From: Halocafeteria seosinensis | Lineage: Eukaryota; Sar; Bigyra; Bicosoecida | Direction of reading: 5' to 3' | DNA length: 55,390 bases | Assembly (NCBI GenBank): GCA_001687465.1 | Contig: LVLI01000370.1 | Location: forward strand, 1 to 55,390 | Shown: one piece after another, positions 24,005 to 35,088 of the stretch | Layout of the letters: every line of letters starts with the position of its first letter | Position numbering within the stretch: position 1 is the stretch's first letter | Notes under the pieces: model-generated | Database searches by the model: none | What the model was told of the DNA's origin: nothing | The model's input: the letters and a program-made list of their open reading frames with translations, nothing else | Position numbers and translations under genes: made by a program

Positions 24005-24885
24005 GCCGTCGTTTTTGATGTCGCTCTGAATTTGTTCGCTGGTAATCATCATAATATTTTTTATCGGTTACTGTAATAGCATATGGAGTTTGAAAGCATC
24101 AAGAAGATTCGCTCTCGTTAAACTATGACAACCTACAAAGAGACTTCCCGCTCAAATTCGCTGAACGACGGCTTGATGCAAACGTGGCACCGTACTCATG
24201 GCCTCATGGGTGGGAAATTTGGGCTAAGGACAGAGCTTGCTTGGCGAATCACTTCCCACTCTTGCCGTATTGGAAGGAAGGGCAGGAATTTAAGCACCCA
24301 TGCAACTATTACTAGTTACGTAACGCTCGACATTGGCTAGAGCGGAGCACGACGAAAGAAGCTGTAAAACGGCCTGCGACAACATGTTCTAGATCGTCAC
24401 CAAAGCAACACATAGCTTTGGAATCACTCGGTGGCCTTCATCACTCTCGCGAAACCCGGTCTCTTCTATGTGGGATGCAGGCTAAAACTGTGACAGCGTT
24501 GTTTATGTTTTGGGTGCTTAGAATATCTCGTCTCGAAACTTCCATCAACGTTGTAGGCCGCAGGGTTGGATGCAACCTGAACGAGTGTGATGCAATCGGC
24601 AAATTCTTGTAAATTTCCTGCAACTATACATAGACAGCTGAATCAACAGATTGGCCTTCTAGTCTTACGAAGTCATCAAGTGAGATCGAGGAGTATAGGT
24701 GGGCCATCAGAAGTACAGAACATTATTTTCTCCCTGAAACACCCCAGACATCAACGTAGCACAATCGCGTTTATCGGTTTCAAACTCTTCAATATTCTCC
24801 CCTAAATTTCAACGTGTGTATTAGTATTGCAGAAGACTACACGCTACGCCGTGTAAGGCATGAATCTTTAGCGGAACCGGTCAAA
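24005..24885. other. Gene-free spacer
   Basis: An 881-bp spacer downstream of copy B, reaching the retroelement remnant. It has only short unsupported frames on both strands. No tRNA-like or repeat structure was recognised. Confidence 0.45.
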
Positions 24886-25935
24886 CATGTTCACGTTGTG
24901 GCGCATCAACGCGACAGACACTTTGGCCGTCATCAGCTTGCGAAAGTTCCGCATCTCCCTTGTTCCCCAGCGGCAGCCCGGTACTTTCCTGGAACTTGAT
25001 CGCGTCCTCCCCGAAGCCATCCGTCGTCTCCATCGCGAACGGGATAATTTCCGTATGGTGGTCCCTCAGATACCCGTATTTTGTCCGCTTCTGCCGCGAT
25101 GGAGAGGGGCCTTCCTGCTGCCCTGGCTAGTCTGTCTCTCGTGAGCGGGTTTTGCACCGTCACATCGACATACACTGTGCTCGTTGGGCCCTTCGCTACC
25201 AGCCTCGCTTTTCCTTCGTTTCGAGTACCTCTCTCTCCACTGGCATTTGGCTCATGCGGAGGTAGTTCTCCAGTTCCACTGATATCCTGTCATGACGGCG
25301 GATCCTTTACGTGGCGTTCGCTTCTTTGCCGCACTCCAAAGCGTGGTGCAGCAGCTCGTGGATCGGTCCTTCTCCACAGCATTCACCGGATTGCCCCGTA
25401 AACAAGTTAGTTTGGGAGAGCCCTAGGCGTAGACGCACTGCTACAATGTACTCGGCGTCGGTTAGTGTAAATCCTTTACTTGGTGCTGCGTATAGCCATG
25501 TAGCTGCTCCGTCCGCTTGGCAGGCCGTCAGTAACGCTTTCTGCTGCGGGTTCAGGGTCCCTTTCAGGGTCCTTGTAGGTACTCTCTGCAACATCTTGCC
25601 CAGGTGTTTTTGTAGCTTCGGTTTGCTCCAGTAGCCTTCGTAGTTTGCATCCGGGAGTCCGATCGTGTCTTGTAGCGCGTTCTGACTCTCCGCGAGCCAT
25701 GGCGGCGGCTTCTTGCGGTATTGCGCGAGCGGGTCCTGCTCATCTCCTGCCGCTTGTTGAATCTTTTTCGACGCGTAGATCGACCCGGCGATCTGCGATG
25801 CTTCTACTGCGTGGTATGGGATGACTATCCCCAGTCCTCCTGCCTTTGAGGACAGCTTGGCTTGTGCAACGGTGTGAGCGGGCAGCTCGTCTTGCCATTT
25901 CAGCGCTCAACGTGCACGCACTGCACGGTCGCAAG
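24886..25935 (-). mobile_element. Decayed non-LTR retroelement, C-terminal part of the ORF
   Basis: On the minus strand, in several broken frames, the sequence reads like the part downstream of a LINE-type reverse transcriptase. It runs QAKLSSKAGGLGIVIPYHAV (the GGLG[IL] motif after the RT thumb), then ATWLYAAPSKGFTLTDAEY and VAVRLRLGLSQ (the W-L-x-x-x-P ... [LF]R-x-RLGL motif). YVDVTVQNPL and, after a frame change, EIIPFAMETTDGFGEDAIKF follow. These blocks occur in this order in many algal and oomycete LINE-like polyproteins. Frameshifts near 25080 and a stop at 25307 show it is dead. The RT catalytic core with its YxDD box is not in the window, so this is a truncated fragment. It lies between claudin-like copies B and C. 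Confidence 0.72.
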
Positions 25936-26313
25936 CGATGAGCGACCGTTGAGTCACGGCGTTGACGGATGCTGTTCGTACTCTATAGACTCTTTGACTT
26001 CTCCGGAATTGGTATGCAGCTGAAATGAAAACTTGGACTCAAAATCATCCCCACCATTCACTTCATGTGCTTTAGAACAGGCCCTGAGCGCAAGAGAATT
26101 CACCGCTCCTCGGAGTGCGCATTACCGATACTGCACACCTGTATACCGACTAGAAGGTGAACTCGCATGACAACGACGTCGAAAACCATTCACCTGCCAC
26201 TCCTCGGTTCTGTATTGCAAGGCATGAGCTGATGCAGCCAAAATCTGGCTTGCTTCCCCCTGCGGGTGTCGAACCGGTTGTCGAACACTAACCACCACGT
26301 TGGCACCATCAGA
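25936..26313. other. Gene-free spacer
   Basis: A 378-bp stretch between the retroelement remnant and copy C. No coding or repeat signal was recognised; it presumably includes the copy C promoter. Confidence 0.4.
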
Positions 26314-27088
26314 ATGGACGCTCCCTTAGTCCCTCGATTCAAGAAGTATTTTTCCGTGGCAATGACGCTATCATCGCTGACACTAATATGCTCGGGATTG
26401 GTCGCAGCCTTGCCGAAATGGCTAAGTGCTGATGTTCCCCAAGATGGAGAGCTCCAGGGCGGCTTCGCTGGAATATTCCATTTCTGCTTGGGAGGCAATT
26501 CGATCGCAGATGCGAACTGCAATGTAGCAAAATGGTCGATGGACGATGACAATAAGGCAACGAAGGAGCAGGATCGCTTGTTTGTGGAATATACAGCTGT
26601 GAGGGTACTAACGTTGGCAGCGGCATTGTGCTACTGCGTTGGTTTGTGCCGTTCGATGCGCTCCCCAACACGTGCAACATACAACGTAGAATACGTGCTC
26701 GGAAGTAAGTTTGCGACGTTTGCCTAATGAATCTTTATTGATTTACGAATGAAGCTGTTTTCTAAAGAGAGTTGCAGGTAGTTTGTTGATTACTGCAGGT
26801 GGGTTAGCCGTGGATCTGAAGTCTCATCCACATAACCTCTTGAGAATATTCAATTTTCTGGGCGCTATTGATTACGATGAAGATGACCAGATAGTAAACT
26901 ACGGGACGCAAGTAGAACCGACGCTCGAATTTGACGTCAGCTTCTTCCTTTGCTGGGTTGCTGTTTTTCTCAGCGGTCTGAGCGTATTTGTTCTCAGGAA
27001 AGCCTGGAAGCATTATAGGTCTGACGTTTACGAGTTCTACCAGGCCCACGCTTCAAACATTGACACAGAAGGCATAAGTGACGTGTAA
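26314..27088 (+). CDS. Four-helix membrane protein, claudin-like, copy C (233 aa)
   Basis: Two exons only: 26314-26704 and 26778-27088. The ATG at 26314 gives MDAPLVPRFKKYFSVAMTLS and a first helix ending in LPKW. The loop reads LSADVPQDGE...GIFHFC with a second Cys after 10 residues, the spacing nearest to real claudins. The shared ADVPQDGE and LGAIDYDEDDQ motifs show it is closest to copy A. The single intron sits at the position of the last intron of A and B (phase 1, just before the third helix). The three upstream introns are absent. The C-terminus is charged (KAWKHYRSDVYEFYQAH), similar to copy B. The function is unknown, as for its paralogs. Confidence 0.77.
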
Positions 27089-28359
27089 TGGGAAGACATA
27101 TTGACCCACCACTAAGATTCCATGGTTTACCGAAGCTCTCCCACAATGATCCCCAGCTGGTCAGAAGGTCCGCTTCCGAGATTTCACGACAGTTTGGAAT
27201 GGTAACAAGCAACGCTGTAGACGCCCGTAGTTTCAATTCCATTAAACACTCTATTGTGTGTCCTCGCATCCTTCAAACATATCCATTCAAATTTCATTGT
27301 TCGCGTGAGAGTATCATGGTATGGGTTTAATGCAGTGCAGCACAATCCTCCAAAGTTGAAGATCCTTTGTCGCAGGGTCCATTTTGAAATCCGCCGTCTC
27401 GTTCGTCCTATGTGTACTTTACTGAAACCGATTCCACCTGAATTGGTCGCCGGGTAAAGAAGAAGGTCTATTCAGTGATACGCGCGTGTGTGTTTCTTGC
27501 GCAAAAAGAGACAGGTGGCAACGTAAGTGAAGAGCTTAGTCTGCGGCACTCCACCACTCGGAGGTGTTCTTTTCTAAGTCCCGGAGCACGCTATATTCCA
27601 CTCGATTCGTCTCTTTGCTGTCGCCTGTGTCCCCCCTCAAACACACCGGGGACAGAATCGCTGCTCCGTTGGATGCAGTGTCGAGAGCCTCGCATCGCAT
27701 CTAGAGGTGCTTACAAGACAGCGTGGAACATTGAGGCCTTTTTTGTGGTTCCTGGAGGGGGATCCACAGGGGAAGACGCGTATCTTTGCGAGGCTTGGTT
27801 TTCTTTGTACGACGCCCCTAGTGTTGCTTTACGGCCTCCTTGGAGATATGCTGGAACTGTGGGAGCTGTGGTGCTGCATGTTGGTGGCAGAGTAGGGCCT
27901 TATAGCCTCGTATAAGGGTCGAAGTGGAGGCGGTTGAATCCGGCCAAAAAGGGCGCCATCCGGGCGTTCGGCCCGGCGGACTCCGAGGTCCATTCTGCTG
28001 TTTTTTATACCTTTATATGGTATATATATTGACGAGGGTGTTTCTTATCTTCCGTTCGATACCAAGGCTGAGCTCATTTGATTATGCAGAAGGAATTGAA
28101 TGTAGGAGGGATTCTGACCTGACCCGGTCTTGAGTGGGATGAGTTCGCAGTGAACAAAGAAGCGCTTGTCTAGTCCATACACAGAAAGTAAACTAAGCAC
28201 ACTATCTCAATACACGTTGTGGTGATATCCCATCGGACGAGGAAGAGGCGCGATAAGCAGCGTGTTTTGGTGTAGAATTGATCAGTCCAAGAGAATAAGC
28301 GGATAATTAGAGTCGCGGGTCGCGAGAAGCCCCAAGAATTAATACCATTGCAACCAACT
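27089..28359. other. Spacer with possible structured RNA
   Basis: A 1.27-kb region between copy C and Cdc14. A frame open at 27475-27915 has no ATG-supported start and no recognisable domain. The 27885-28006 part shows Pol III-like signals and is listed separately. Confidence 0.45.
27885..28006 (+). ncRNA. Candidate Pol III-type transcript or SINE remnant
   Basis: TGGCAGAGTAGG at 27885-27896 resembles an A box, and GGTTGAATCC at 27932-27941 resembles a B box lacking one C. T6 at 28001-28006 could terminate Pol III. Between and after the boxes are a perfect 7-bp hairpin (27898-27904 with 27911-27917, loop GCCTCG) and a perfect 6-bp hairpin (27960-27965 with 27971-27976, loop GTTCG). It does not fold as a tRNA cloverleaf. 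The combination could be chance; no family was recognised. Confidence 0.25.
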
Positions 28360-29942
28360 ATGCCTGATTCAGGATTTCCACGCAATTTGTTCACGGGATT
28401 GCTACGGAGCAACCGGAATAAACCCGGAACGACTACGCAGAAGCGCGAGGAGTCCTTGAAGCATAGTATTGCTATCATCCCGGACAGGTTTTACTGGAAG
28501 CCCATTCAAACGGAACCTGGCTATGGGCAACGATGTACTGTGCCAGATGATACGAAAACTGCCCATTACTTTTGTATCGATGATAAACTGACTTATTGGA
28601 ACTTTTTCTTAGATTTTGGTCCGCTCAATTTGGGCCATCTCTACCGATTTGCCGAATTGGTGAACTCCAAACTAGAAAACCCTAAACTAAGTTCGAAGAA
28701 AATCGTCCTGGTATGTGGCTCCCATCCACATCGTCGGGCGAATTCTGCGTGTTTGGCCGGAGCGTATGCTGTCCTTTACTTAGGGAAGTCTCCTCAGGAG
28801 GCATGGGACCTTTTCAGCGACGTGTATCCACCCTTTCCTCCGTTCCATGATGCCTCCCCCTGTGTGTGCACCTACAAATTGACGATACTGGATGTTTTAG
28901 AAGGCATCGCTAAGGCAAGGTTACATAAGTTTTTTGATTTCCGCTCATTCGATGTAGATGAGTATGAATACTTTGAGAAGCCCGAGTGCGGAGATCTTAA
29001 CTGGATCGTTAAAGACAGATTTTTGGCGTTTGCGGGTCCGAACGACCACACACTGGACTACTGTTCACTGTCTCCGAGGGTATGTACTTTTCAACTGGTC
29101 GTGATTATCCTTCCGCATTCACAAATTGGGATCTTATTCCGCAGGATTACATTCCTCATTTCAAGCGTTGGGGTGTGAAATTAGTCATCCGACTGAATAA
29201 GAAGTACTATGATGAGAAGAAATTCATACGCGCCGGCTTTGATCACCTTGATTTATATTACTTGGACGGAAGTAATCCACCTGCCCATATTTTGCAGCGC
29301 TTCATCGAGGCATGCGAGCAAGCCGACGGAGCAGTTGCCGTCCATTGCAAAGCAGGATTAGGGAGGACAGGTACATGCATTGGGGCTTTTCTAATGAAGC
29401 ATTACAAGCTAACGGCCGCGCAGGCTATAGGATGGATGCGAGTGTGTAGACCGGGTTCAGTTATTGGTCCACAACAACACTTCCTGGAGGAAATTCAGTC
29501 GCAAATGTGGAAAGAAGGTGACGAATACAGAAGACGACGCGGATTACCGGACGTGGCAGAGCTGAGCGAAGCATATTCCAGACTGAGCTTAGGCAAAACG
29601 GAAGATAGCGGGGAGATGCCCGGGAATAGCGTTCCGCGTCAGCCTTCTATAGGTACGCCTTTGTGTTCGGATCCCGAACCGAACGGCCATGCAAAAGACC
29701 ACTCTAACAGTGGCTCGGCAGTGTCGACAACGCGTTCTACCCACTACCGGTCTGTCACTGCAACTTACACATACGGAAGCCCAGCGGCTGAGGGTGAATT
29801 AACTCCCGGATCCGATACCTCACAGGGAGACATACTACGAGGAGCAAAGTCAAGGTCTCCTACAAGCAAATCGCGTTTGGGCTCAGCTTTTGGTAGCGAT
29901 ACTACATCTCCCCTAAGACGTACTGGCCGTGCAGCTCATTAG
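28360..29942 (+). CDS. CDC14: Cdc14 dual-specificity phosphatase (505 aa)
   Basis: Two exons, 28360-29079 and 29145-29942, separated by a 65-nt intron (GTATGT...CCGCAG). The N-terminal half is the Cdc14 A domain (DRFYWKPIQTEPG, ...FCIDDKLTYWNFFLDFGPLNLGH, ...PPFPPFHDASP). The C-terminal half is the catalytic domain with the P-loop VHCKAGLGRTGTCIGAFLMK (Cys about residue 307) and the family-specific HYKLTAAQAIGWMRVCRPGS. The general acid Asp is in LYYLDGSNPP. The tail (~130 residues) is Ser/Thr/Pro-rich and disordered. Cdc14 removes phosphate from Cdk (SP) sites and acts at mitotic exit, at centrosomes/basal bodies and, in several lineages, in flagella. The ATG at 28360 is the first in frame before the conserved block. 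Confidence 0.95.
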
Positions 29943-30656
29943 TTTCCTAGTCCGAAAAAGGAAATGCAGCAGTTTACTACTTTGCTGGCTGGTGCGTTCT
30001 TGGAATTCGATACAATTGAATTTAGAAAAAACAAAACGAATAAATAATAACACCCTCGAATAAATGTAGCGTATCATATTCCAAGACAATAGGCGGACTC
30101 CTGTGTCCCTTTCTGGCCAGTCTTGCGGAAGGAGCTCGCCCACCAATTAATCCGCTATCAGGGTACTTAAAGAGCAGGCTCAATTAGTAAGGTACCCCAA
30201 CACTGGAAGCAAGGCGGGGGAACTTCGTATACTTGCACAACGAACCTGCAAGACCACATTGCAGAGCTCTCCTGCTGCGAATGGGACACAAAGAGAGAAA
30301 GAGAGAGAGAGCCAAAAGTGTGCATGTCATGTAGCGCTGCAAGCTTGCACCAGTCAAACTGAACCAACCTCACTTCAATGAGGCTCAGTGCGGCAGTCTG
30401 CGGACGCAACCGGGGATTTTAGCCGTATTTCTGGCCCACAGTGCACTGTGTGCAATTCCAAGAGTATTGTTCCCGCTGCATACTGGTAGATACTTGTCCG
30501 TAAGGAGAAGGGTGCATAGAATCGCGCCCTGTGTGGTGTAGAATTGTGGTATAAACGTGCTCTGGGCGGCAAAATTAGCCAACCGCAGGTGTCTTGTCTC
30601 TCTTCCGAGCTCTGTACCAGCTCTATAGCGTTTGTTGTTTGACATCTAGCAGAGAA
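29943..30656. other. Spacer with GA microsatellite
   Basis: A 714-bp tandem-orientation spacer between Cdc14 and the carboxylesterase. It has a purine GA-rich run at about 30291-30312 and no coding signal. The esterase promoter should be near its right end. Confidence 0.45.
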
Positions 30657-32728
30657 ATGGTTTCCTTGCAGTTTAAACTGGGCACCGTCGCAGTCTTACT
30701 GCTATGCATCGTGTATGTGGGACAGGCGACCCCCGACAACTTCTTCAACACCTTGGCCAATTCCCAGGAATCGGTGGGATCCATGCTCAGGAAGCATGGG
30801 CCCCGAAAGTCGTCCCCAGGTTCCTTCCAGATGCCTCTCGATCAGAATGACCCTTCGCTGGTGAAAACCAACCTGGGATCCATCAAAGGTGAAGTGCTTT
30901 CCAAAGGCCGAAAATTCATGTCGATCCCGTATGCGCAACCCCCAACGGGAAATCTGCGTTGGGAAAGCCCCAGAATGGTTAATCCATGGGAGCCTAAAGT
31001 GATACAAGCTACCCATGGTAAGTTGGACATGATTCTCGTCAGTTGTCACTGAAATTGACGGACATGGTACTGCAGAACCTCCGGGATGTTACCAGAAATG
31101 CGGGCTGCCTCCGCATGCGTGCCCAAAGACCATAACAGGTTCGTTTCATCAAAGGGTTCTCTAGTTATGTTTGAAATGGAATACTCTTCTTTTTTTGTGT
31201 GATCATATGATGTCTTTGCAGAGGATTGCCTGTACCTGAATGTCTTTACCCCACCCCTCGAACAGATCGACGAACCCTTGCCAGTGCTAATGTAAGCAAC
31301 AGTAGTGCCGAAACATGTTCATTGAGCCGTGTTGCAGTCCATTCATTTGAGCGTACTGCAGCTTTATCCATGGTGGAAATTTTCGTCAAGGATATAGTGG
31401 AGGCCCTCTCTACGATGGAACTGATCTATCCAATAGCTCCAAGATCATTGTACGTCGCATCGACAATACGACCCGTTTTTTCGAACCTGTATATGGCGCT
31501 TCTCTTGCAGGTTGTCACTGTTAATTATAGATTGGACGCGTTTGGTTTTCTCTACACGGGAAGTGGGGATAATACGAGCATTGACGGCAACTTTGGTATT
31601 CAGGACCAACGAATGGCAATGCAGTTTGTCAAGCAAAATATTGATGCTTTTGGTGGTGATCCTTCTCATGTCACCATAATGGGTCAGTCGGCAGGTGCTC
31701 AATCTGTTGCTACACACTTAATCGCAAAGGATAGTGAACCATACTTTGATGCGGCTATCATGCTGTCGGAACCCATGGGACTCCCACTGCGAGGAAAGCA
31801 AGCTGCAAACAGCTGGGCTCGTTTAATTTCTTCTGAGATTAACTGCGGAGGAAAGTCTGCTCCGATTAAGGATATTGAAACCTGCATGAGGTCTAAGGAT
31901 TCTAAAGAGATTCTCAATGCTTCCGTCACTGCTCATGGTGACATCTTTGCTCAGTTGGACGACCTGCTCTATGTTTTTAACCCGTGGGGTCCGGTGGCTG
32001 GAACCAGTGACTGCCCTGAACAACCATTGTACGCTTTTGGCAATTTGTCATCACACGTACAAAGGAAGCCGATCATAACGGGGACTGTGGCCAATGAAGG
32101 ATGGATGTTTATATATGAAGCGTTTGATTTCGAAATACCGTCTCTCCTATTTGACTTTTTGGTCCCTATTGTTTTCGGTTCGGACGCTGGAGCAAAAATC
32201 AAGCAGAAATACCCTGTGCCTGCAAATTTGAAGAACGACACGCGACCTCTGTTGTCTCAAATTGCGACGGATGGATTCTTTCACTGTCCCGTTAGACATG
32301 CAATGCAGGCTTTGTCCAACGCGAGTTCCCAAAATGTCTGGATGTATCATTTTGATCACGTAGCCAGCTTTTCGAAACAAGAATGGGGACCAAATTTTAA
32401 GATGTGCTGGGACAAAGTTTGTCATGCGGCTGATTTGGTTTTCTGGTTTCGGCCCGACCCGGACAATTTCGGATTCAACTTTACGTCTACGGAATACGTA
32501 TTGGCAGAGTCGATGCAGGATTATCTTGGTCATTTTGCAAAGTCTCACGATCCTGGCAATAGCCCAACAGAGCCCTTGCAGTGGCCACAATACAACTCTA
32601 AGACGAAGAACGGGCAAGGGATGGTTCTCTTCCAAACTCCGTCAAACAAGGTCGAAGTTGCGCCGTTTGGGTCGCTTTGCGACTACTGGGATAATGAAAT
32701 CACGTATGCTTTCGCAGCGAGCAATTAA
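30657..32728 (+). CDS. Secreted type-B carboxylesterase (599 aa)
   Basis: Five exons: 30657-31017, 31076-31138, 31222-31291, 31362-31449, 31511-32728. A signal peptide (basic start, then VAVLLLCIVYVGQA) indicates secretion. Family blocks are restored across the introns: GEVLSKGRKFMSIPYAQPP, EDCLYLNVFTPP, FIHGGNFRQGYSGG (oxyanion hole), then VNYRLDAFGFL and FGGDPSHVTIMGQSAGAQSV. The triad is Ser254 (GQSAG), Glu390 (in VANEGW) and His499 (in KVCHAADLVFWF). Several N-x-[ST] sites fit a secreted glycoprotein. Type-B carboxylesterases hydrolyse esters of many kinds; the substrate is not predictable. The cysteines around EPPGCYQKCGLPPHAC and EDC match the family's first disulfide loop. No GPI or membrane tail is visible. 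Confidence 0.92.
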
Positions 32729-32823
32729 ATCGCGGGTTTATTGCTAAATAGAATCGAAACATAGATATCTTTTGCGGGTTTCTATTGCCATTACTAGTGG
32801 TAGTTGCACCGGACATCCGCACA

Positions 32824-32840
32824 ATATATATATATATATA
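32824..32840. repeat. (TA)n microsatellite
   Basis: Seventeen bases of alternating T and A in the spacer between the convergent 3' ends of the carboxylesterase and the eIF3e gene. Confidence 0.9.
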
Positions 32841-32872
32841 CAGAACGGCTTATCATTTGGAAGTGTATGTAT

Positions 32873-34847
32873 TTAATACTGTGGGCGCCCTTGTCTTCCT
32901 CCACGTCCACCACCTCGGCCTCCACGTCCACCCCCTCTCGATTGACCCCGGTTATCATCCTTACTCTCCTTAAGTGGCTCGTGAATTGCTGTTTCGATAG
33001 AATCTGCCAATAGCCTCGTTCTTATAGACAAATCTTTCGTCTTTCCAATCACTTGTTGATATATAGACGGATAATTGACAGACATTATCACTTGCCTCGC
33101 TGCTCGGTCGATCCGTGCGTCAAAGTGGGCATTACGGATCATATTCACCACCCATTTCTCCGCATCGTTTTCATGCATGGATAGTTTGTTTGCCAGCATA
33201 CCGATATCAATCTTCTGGTGAATTCTGCAATATGTTTCGAAGATGAACAACCTAGCGTTTTCAACGAACGTGTCCACGACTTCTTGTTCCTCAGCAAAAT
33301 TGGAAAGGAAGTAATCGCTCCTGATAACACTCTCACATTGACGCCTGAAGAATGACCAAATACAGAAAAAACGATGTGAAATATCACCATATAGAATACA
33401 ACGGTAACTCAAACATGAAAACTTACAATTTTTCTTGAGCAGCCTCAAAATTAAAATTCACCAGAAGTTCTTCTACAAATTCAATAATCGGGTCCCGGTA
33501 GGTGTACTTTTCTTGGGAAATGACGTTCAACAAAGTCTTGATGTCGTCTTTCCGACGTTGCCGTGTAATGATCACATACGCAAGATACCTGAGCAGCCAG
33601 GGGCAGTTCGTCTGGATCGCATTGAGGTTATTGAGATGGTTGCGGTTGTCGTGTCGAAGGAAGAACTCGACCAAGGTGTCTTTCCCTTTGGGATGATTAA
33701 AGAAAATATATAAACTCCAGTGCAAAAGCCAGGAACGCTGTTGCAAAACCATCAACTTGTGTGTGCTTTTGGCTCTTCCTGTTTCCAGCTCGGTTGTATC
33801 ATCAGTGCTTAATCTTGAGATTGCATTATATAGATTTTCTCGGTCTCTGTCGGCCTCTTCCCAGTGCTCGCTCAGGATCTCTGAGGCAAACTTCCCCCAC
33901 AAAGCCCGAAGACTACGTTCACTATCGGCAGGTACTAACTGTCTGTAGTAAAACAGGTAACTAGCAGCACTATCGTAATCACCACATTCGTATTTGAATT
34001 TGGCACAGCGGTATAGAGCTTCGATATGTTCATCCGTAACCTGAGGACCACAGAGACAAGTTGACATCCATCATAAAGGAGGAGTTGCAAGAACAATTTG
34101 AAAGTACGTACACCATGTTGGGCCTTGAGATATTCAGCATTGAATTGTTCACCGTTGATTTCCTCGGGAGGTTCCTCATCGCCATTGTCGATGAATCTCA
34201 ATATAGGCATGGCAGCTTCCACATGTCGTGTGTACTCGTCCAGTACTTGTACGCGTCTATCCTCGAGTGCTGAACGGAGGAAAACCCCACTGAATGATGT
34301 CATGTTATTGCATGCAGTCTTCCATGGCACGACCTACCTTGGGGGATTTTGGTGTTTTCTCCATGAATGTCTTTATATAAAGCGATGGCGTAGTCCATCA
34401 TGTTGGTCTTCTTGACCAGTTCCAGCCGGGCAACAGCGATATCATTTTGGTCATACATCTGGATCATGGGAAAACCCTTGATAAAAGACAGCACACTTTG
34501 AATTCCATCCATTTCACTCTGAACTTACATCGCTTTCTTCCAGGAAGAAGAACATTGGGAACACCAGGTGGATGTCCAGGAACGGCGCGATCTTGGTCGT
34601 CAGATCATAGTCTGCACAGCGCGGATATTATCGTGAATGCATCGAGGTAAGGAAGTGAATGAAATATCTGTGACCCCCCGATTCCTAATATCTGGCCACA
34701 GGGGACGGCGTAGAGGACCCAGCCGCCCCCATGTCTTTTGTCGTTTTCCTCCCCTTGGGCCCCCCTTAGCAAAATACTGACATTCACACACATACCTGGT
34801 GATCTGACCACCGCGTCTCCGGCGTTCTCATTCGAGTTGGTACTCAT
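32873..34847 (-). CDS. EIF3E: Translation initiation factor eIF3 subunit e (499 aa)
   Basis: Six exons: complement 34796-34847, 34529-34611, 34338-34458, 34112-34269, 33427-34040, 32873-33344. The family start is [20 protein letters not shown], one of the most conserved eIF3e blocks. It is followed by [35 protein letters not shown] and the PCI domain ([37 protein letters not shown], ..[16 protein letters not shown]). eIF3e is a scaffold subunit of the eIF3 complex and binds the 40S ribosome and eIF4G. The last ~20 residues are an RGG-type tail ([13 protein letters not shown]) not typical of the family. The second intron is unusually close to the start codon (after 17 codons). It is divergent from the tRNase Z gene with 241 bp between starts. 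Confidence 0.95.
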
Positions 34848-35088
34848 TTTGCGTGTTTATGAACCTCAAGTAACAGTGAAACAAGCTCTACATCGAACCA
34901 AAGAGGCGTCTCAACAGGCTTAAAGTTCTGCAGACGATTGAAAGGAATGATTGTACTCTATATGGGCAGTGTCAGAAAAGATTGTTTCGTTGAAAAGAGC
35001 TTGCCATGTTGGCTTCAGCCACTGTTACGGCGATTGTAGAAGGATTTAGGAGTTTTTCCCGTGATATTCTAGCCTAGTCTTAGAATAT

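Noticed and set aside
27475-27915. 146-codon open frame upstream of Cdc14
   Set aside because: No ATG-supported start, odd composition and no motif; an overlapping frame is equally open.
27875-27945. tRNA gene
   Set aside because: A- and B-box-like sequences exist but no acceptor or T-stem forms.
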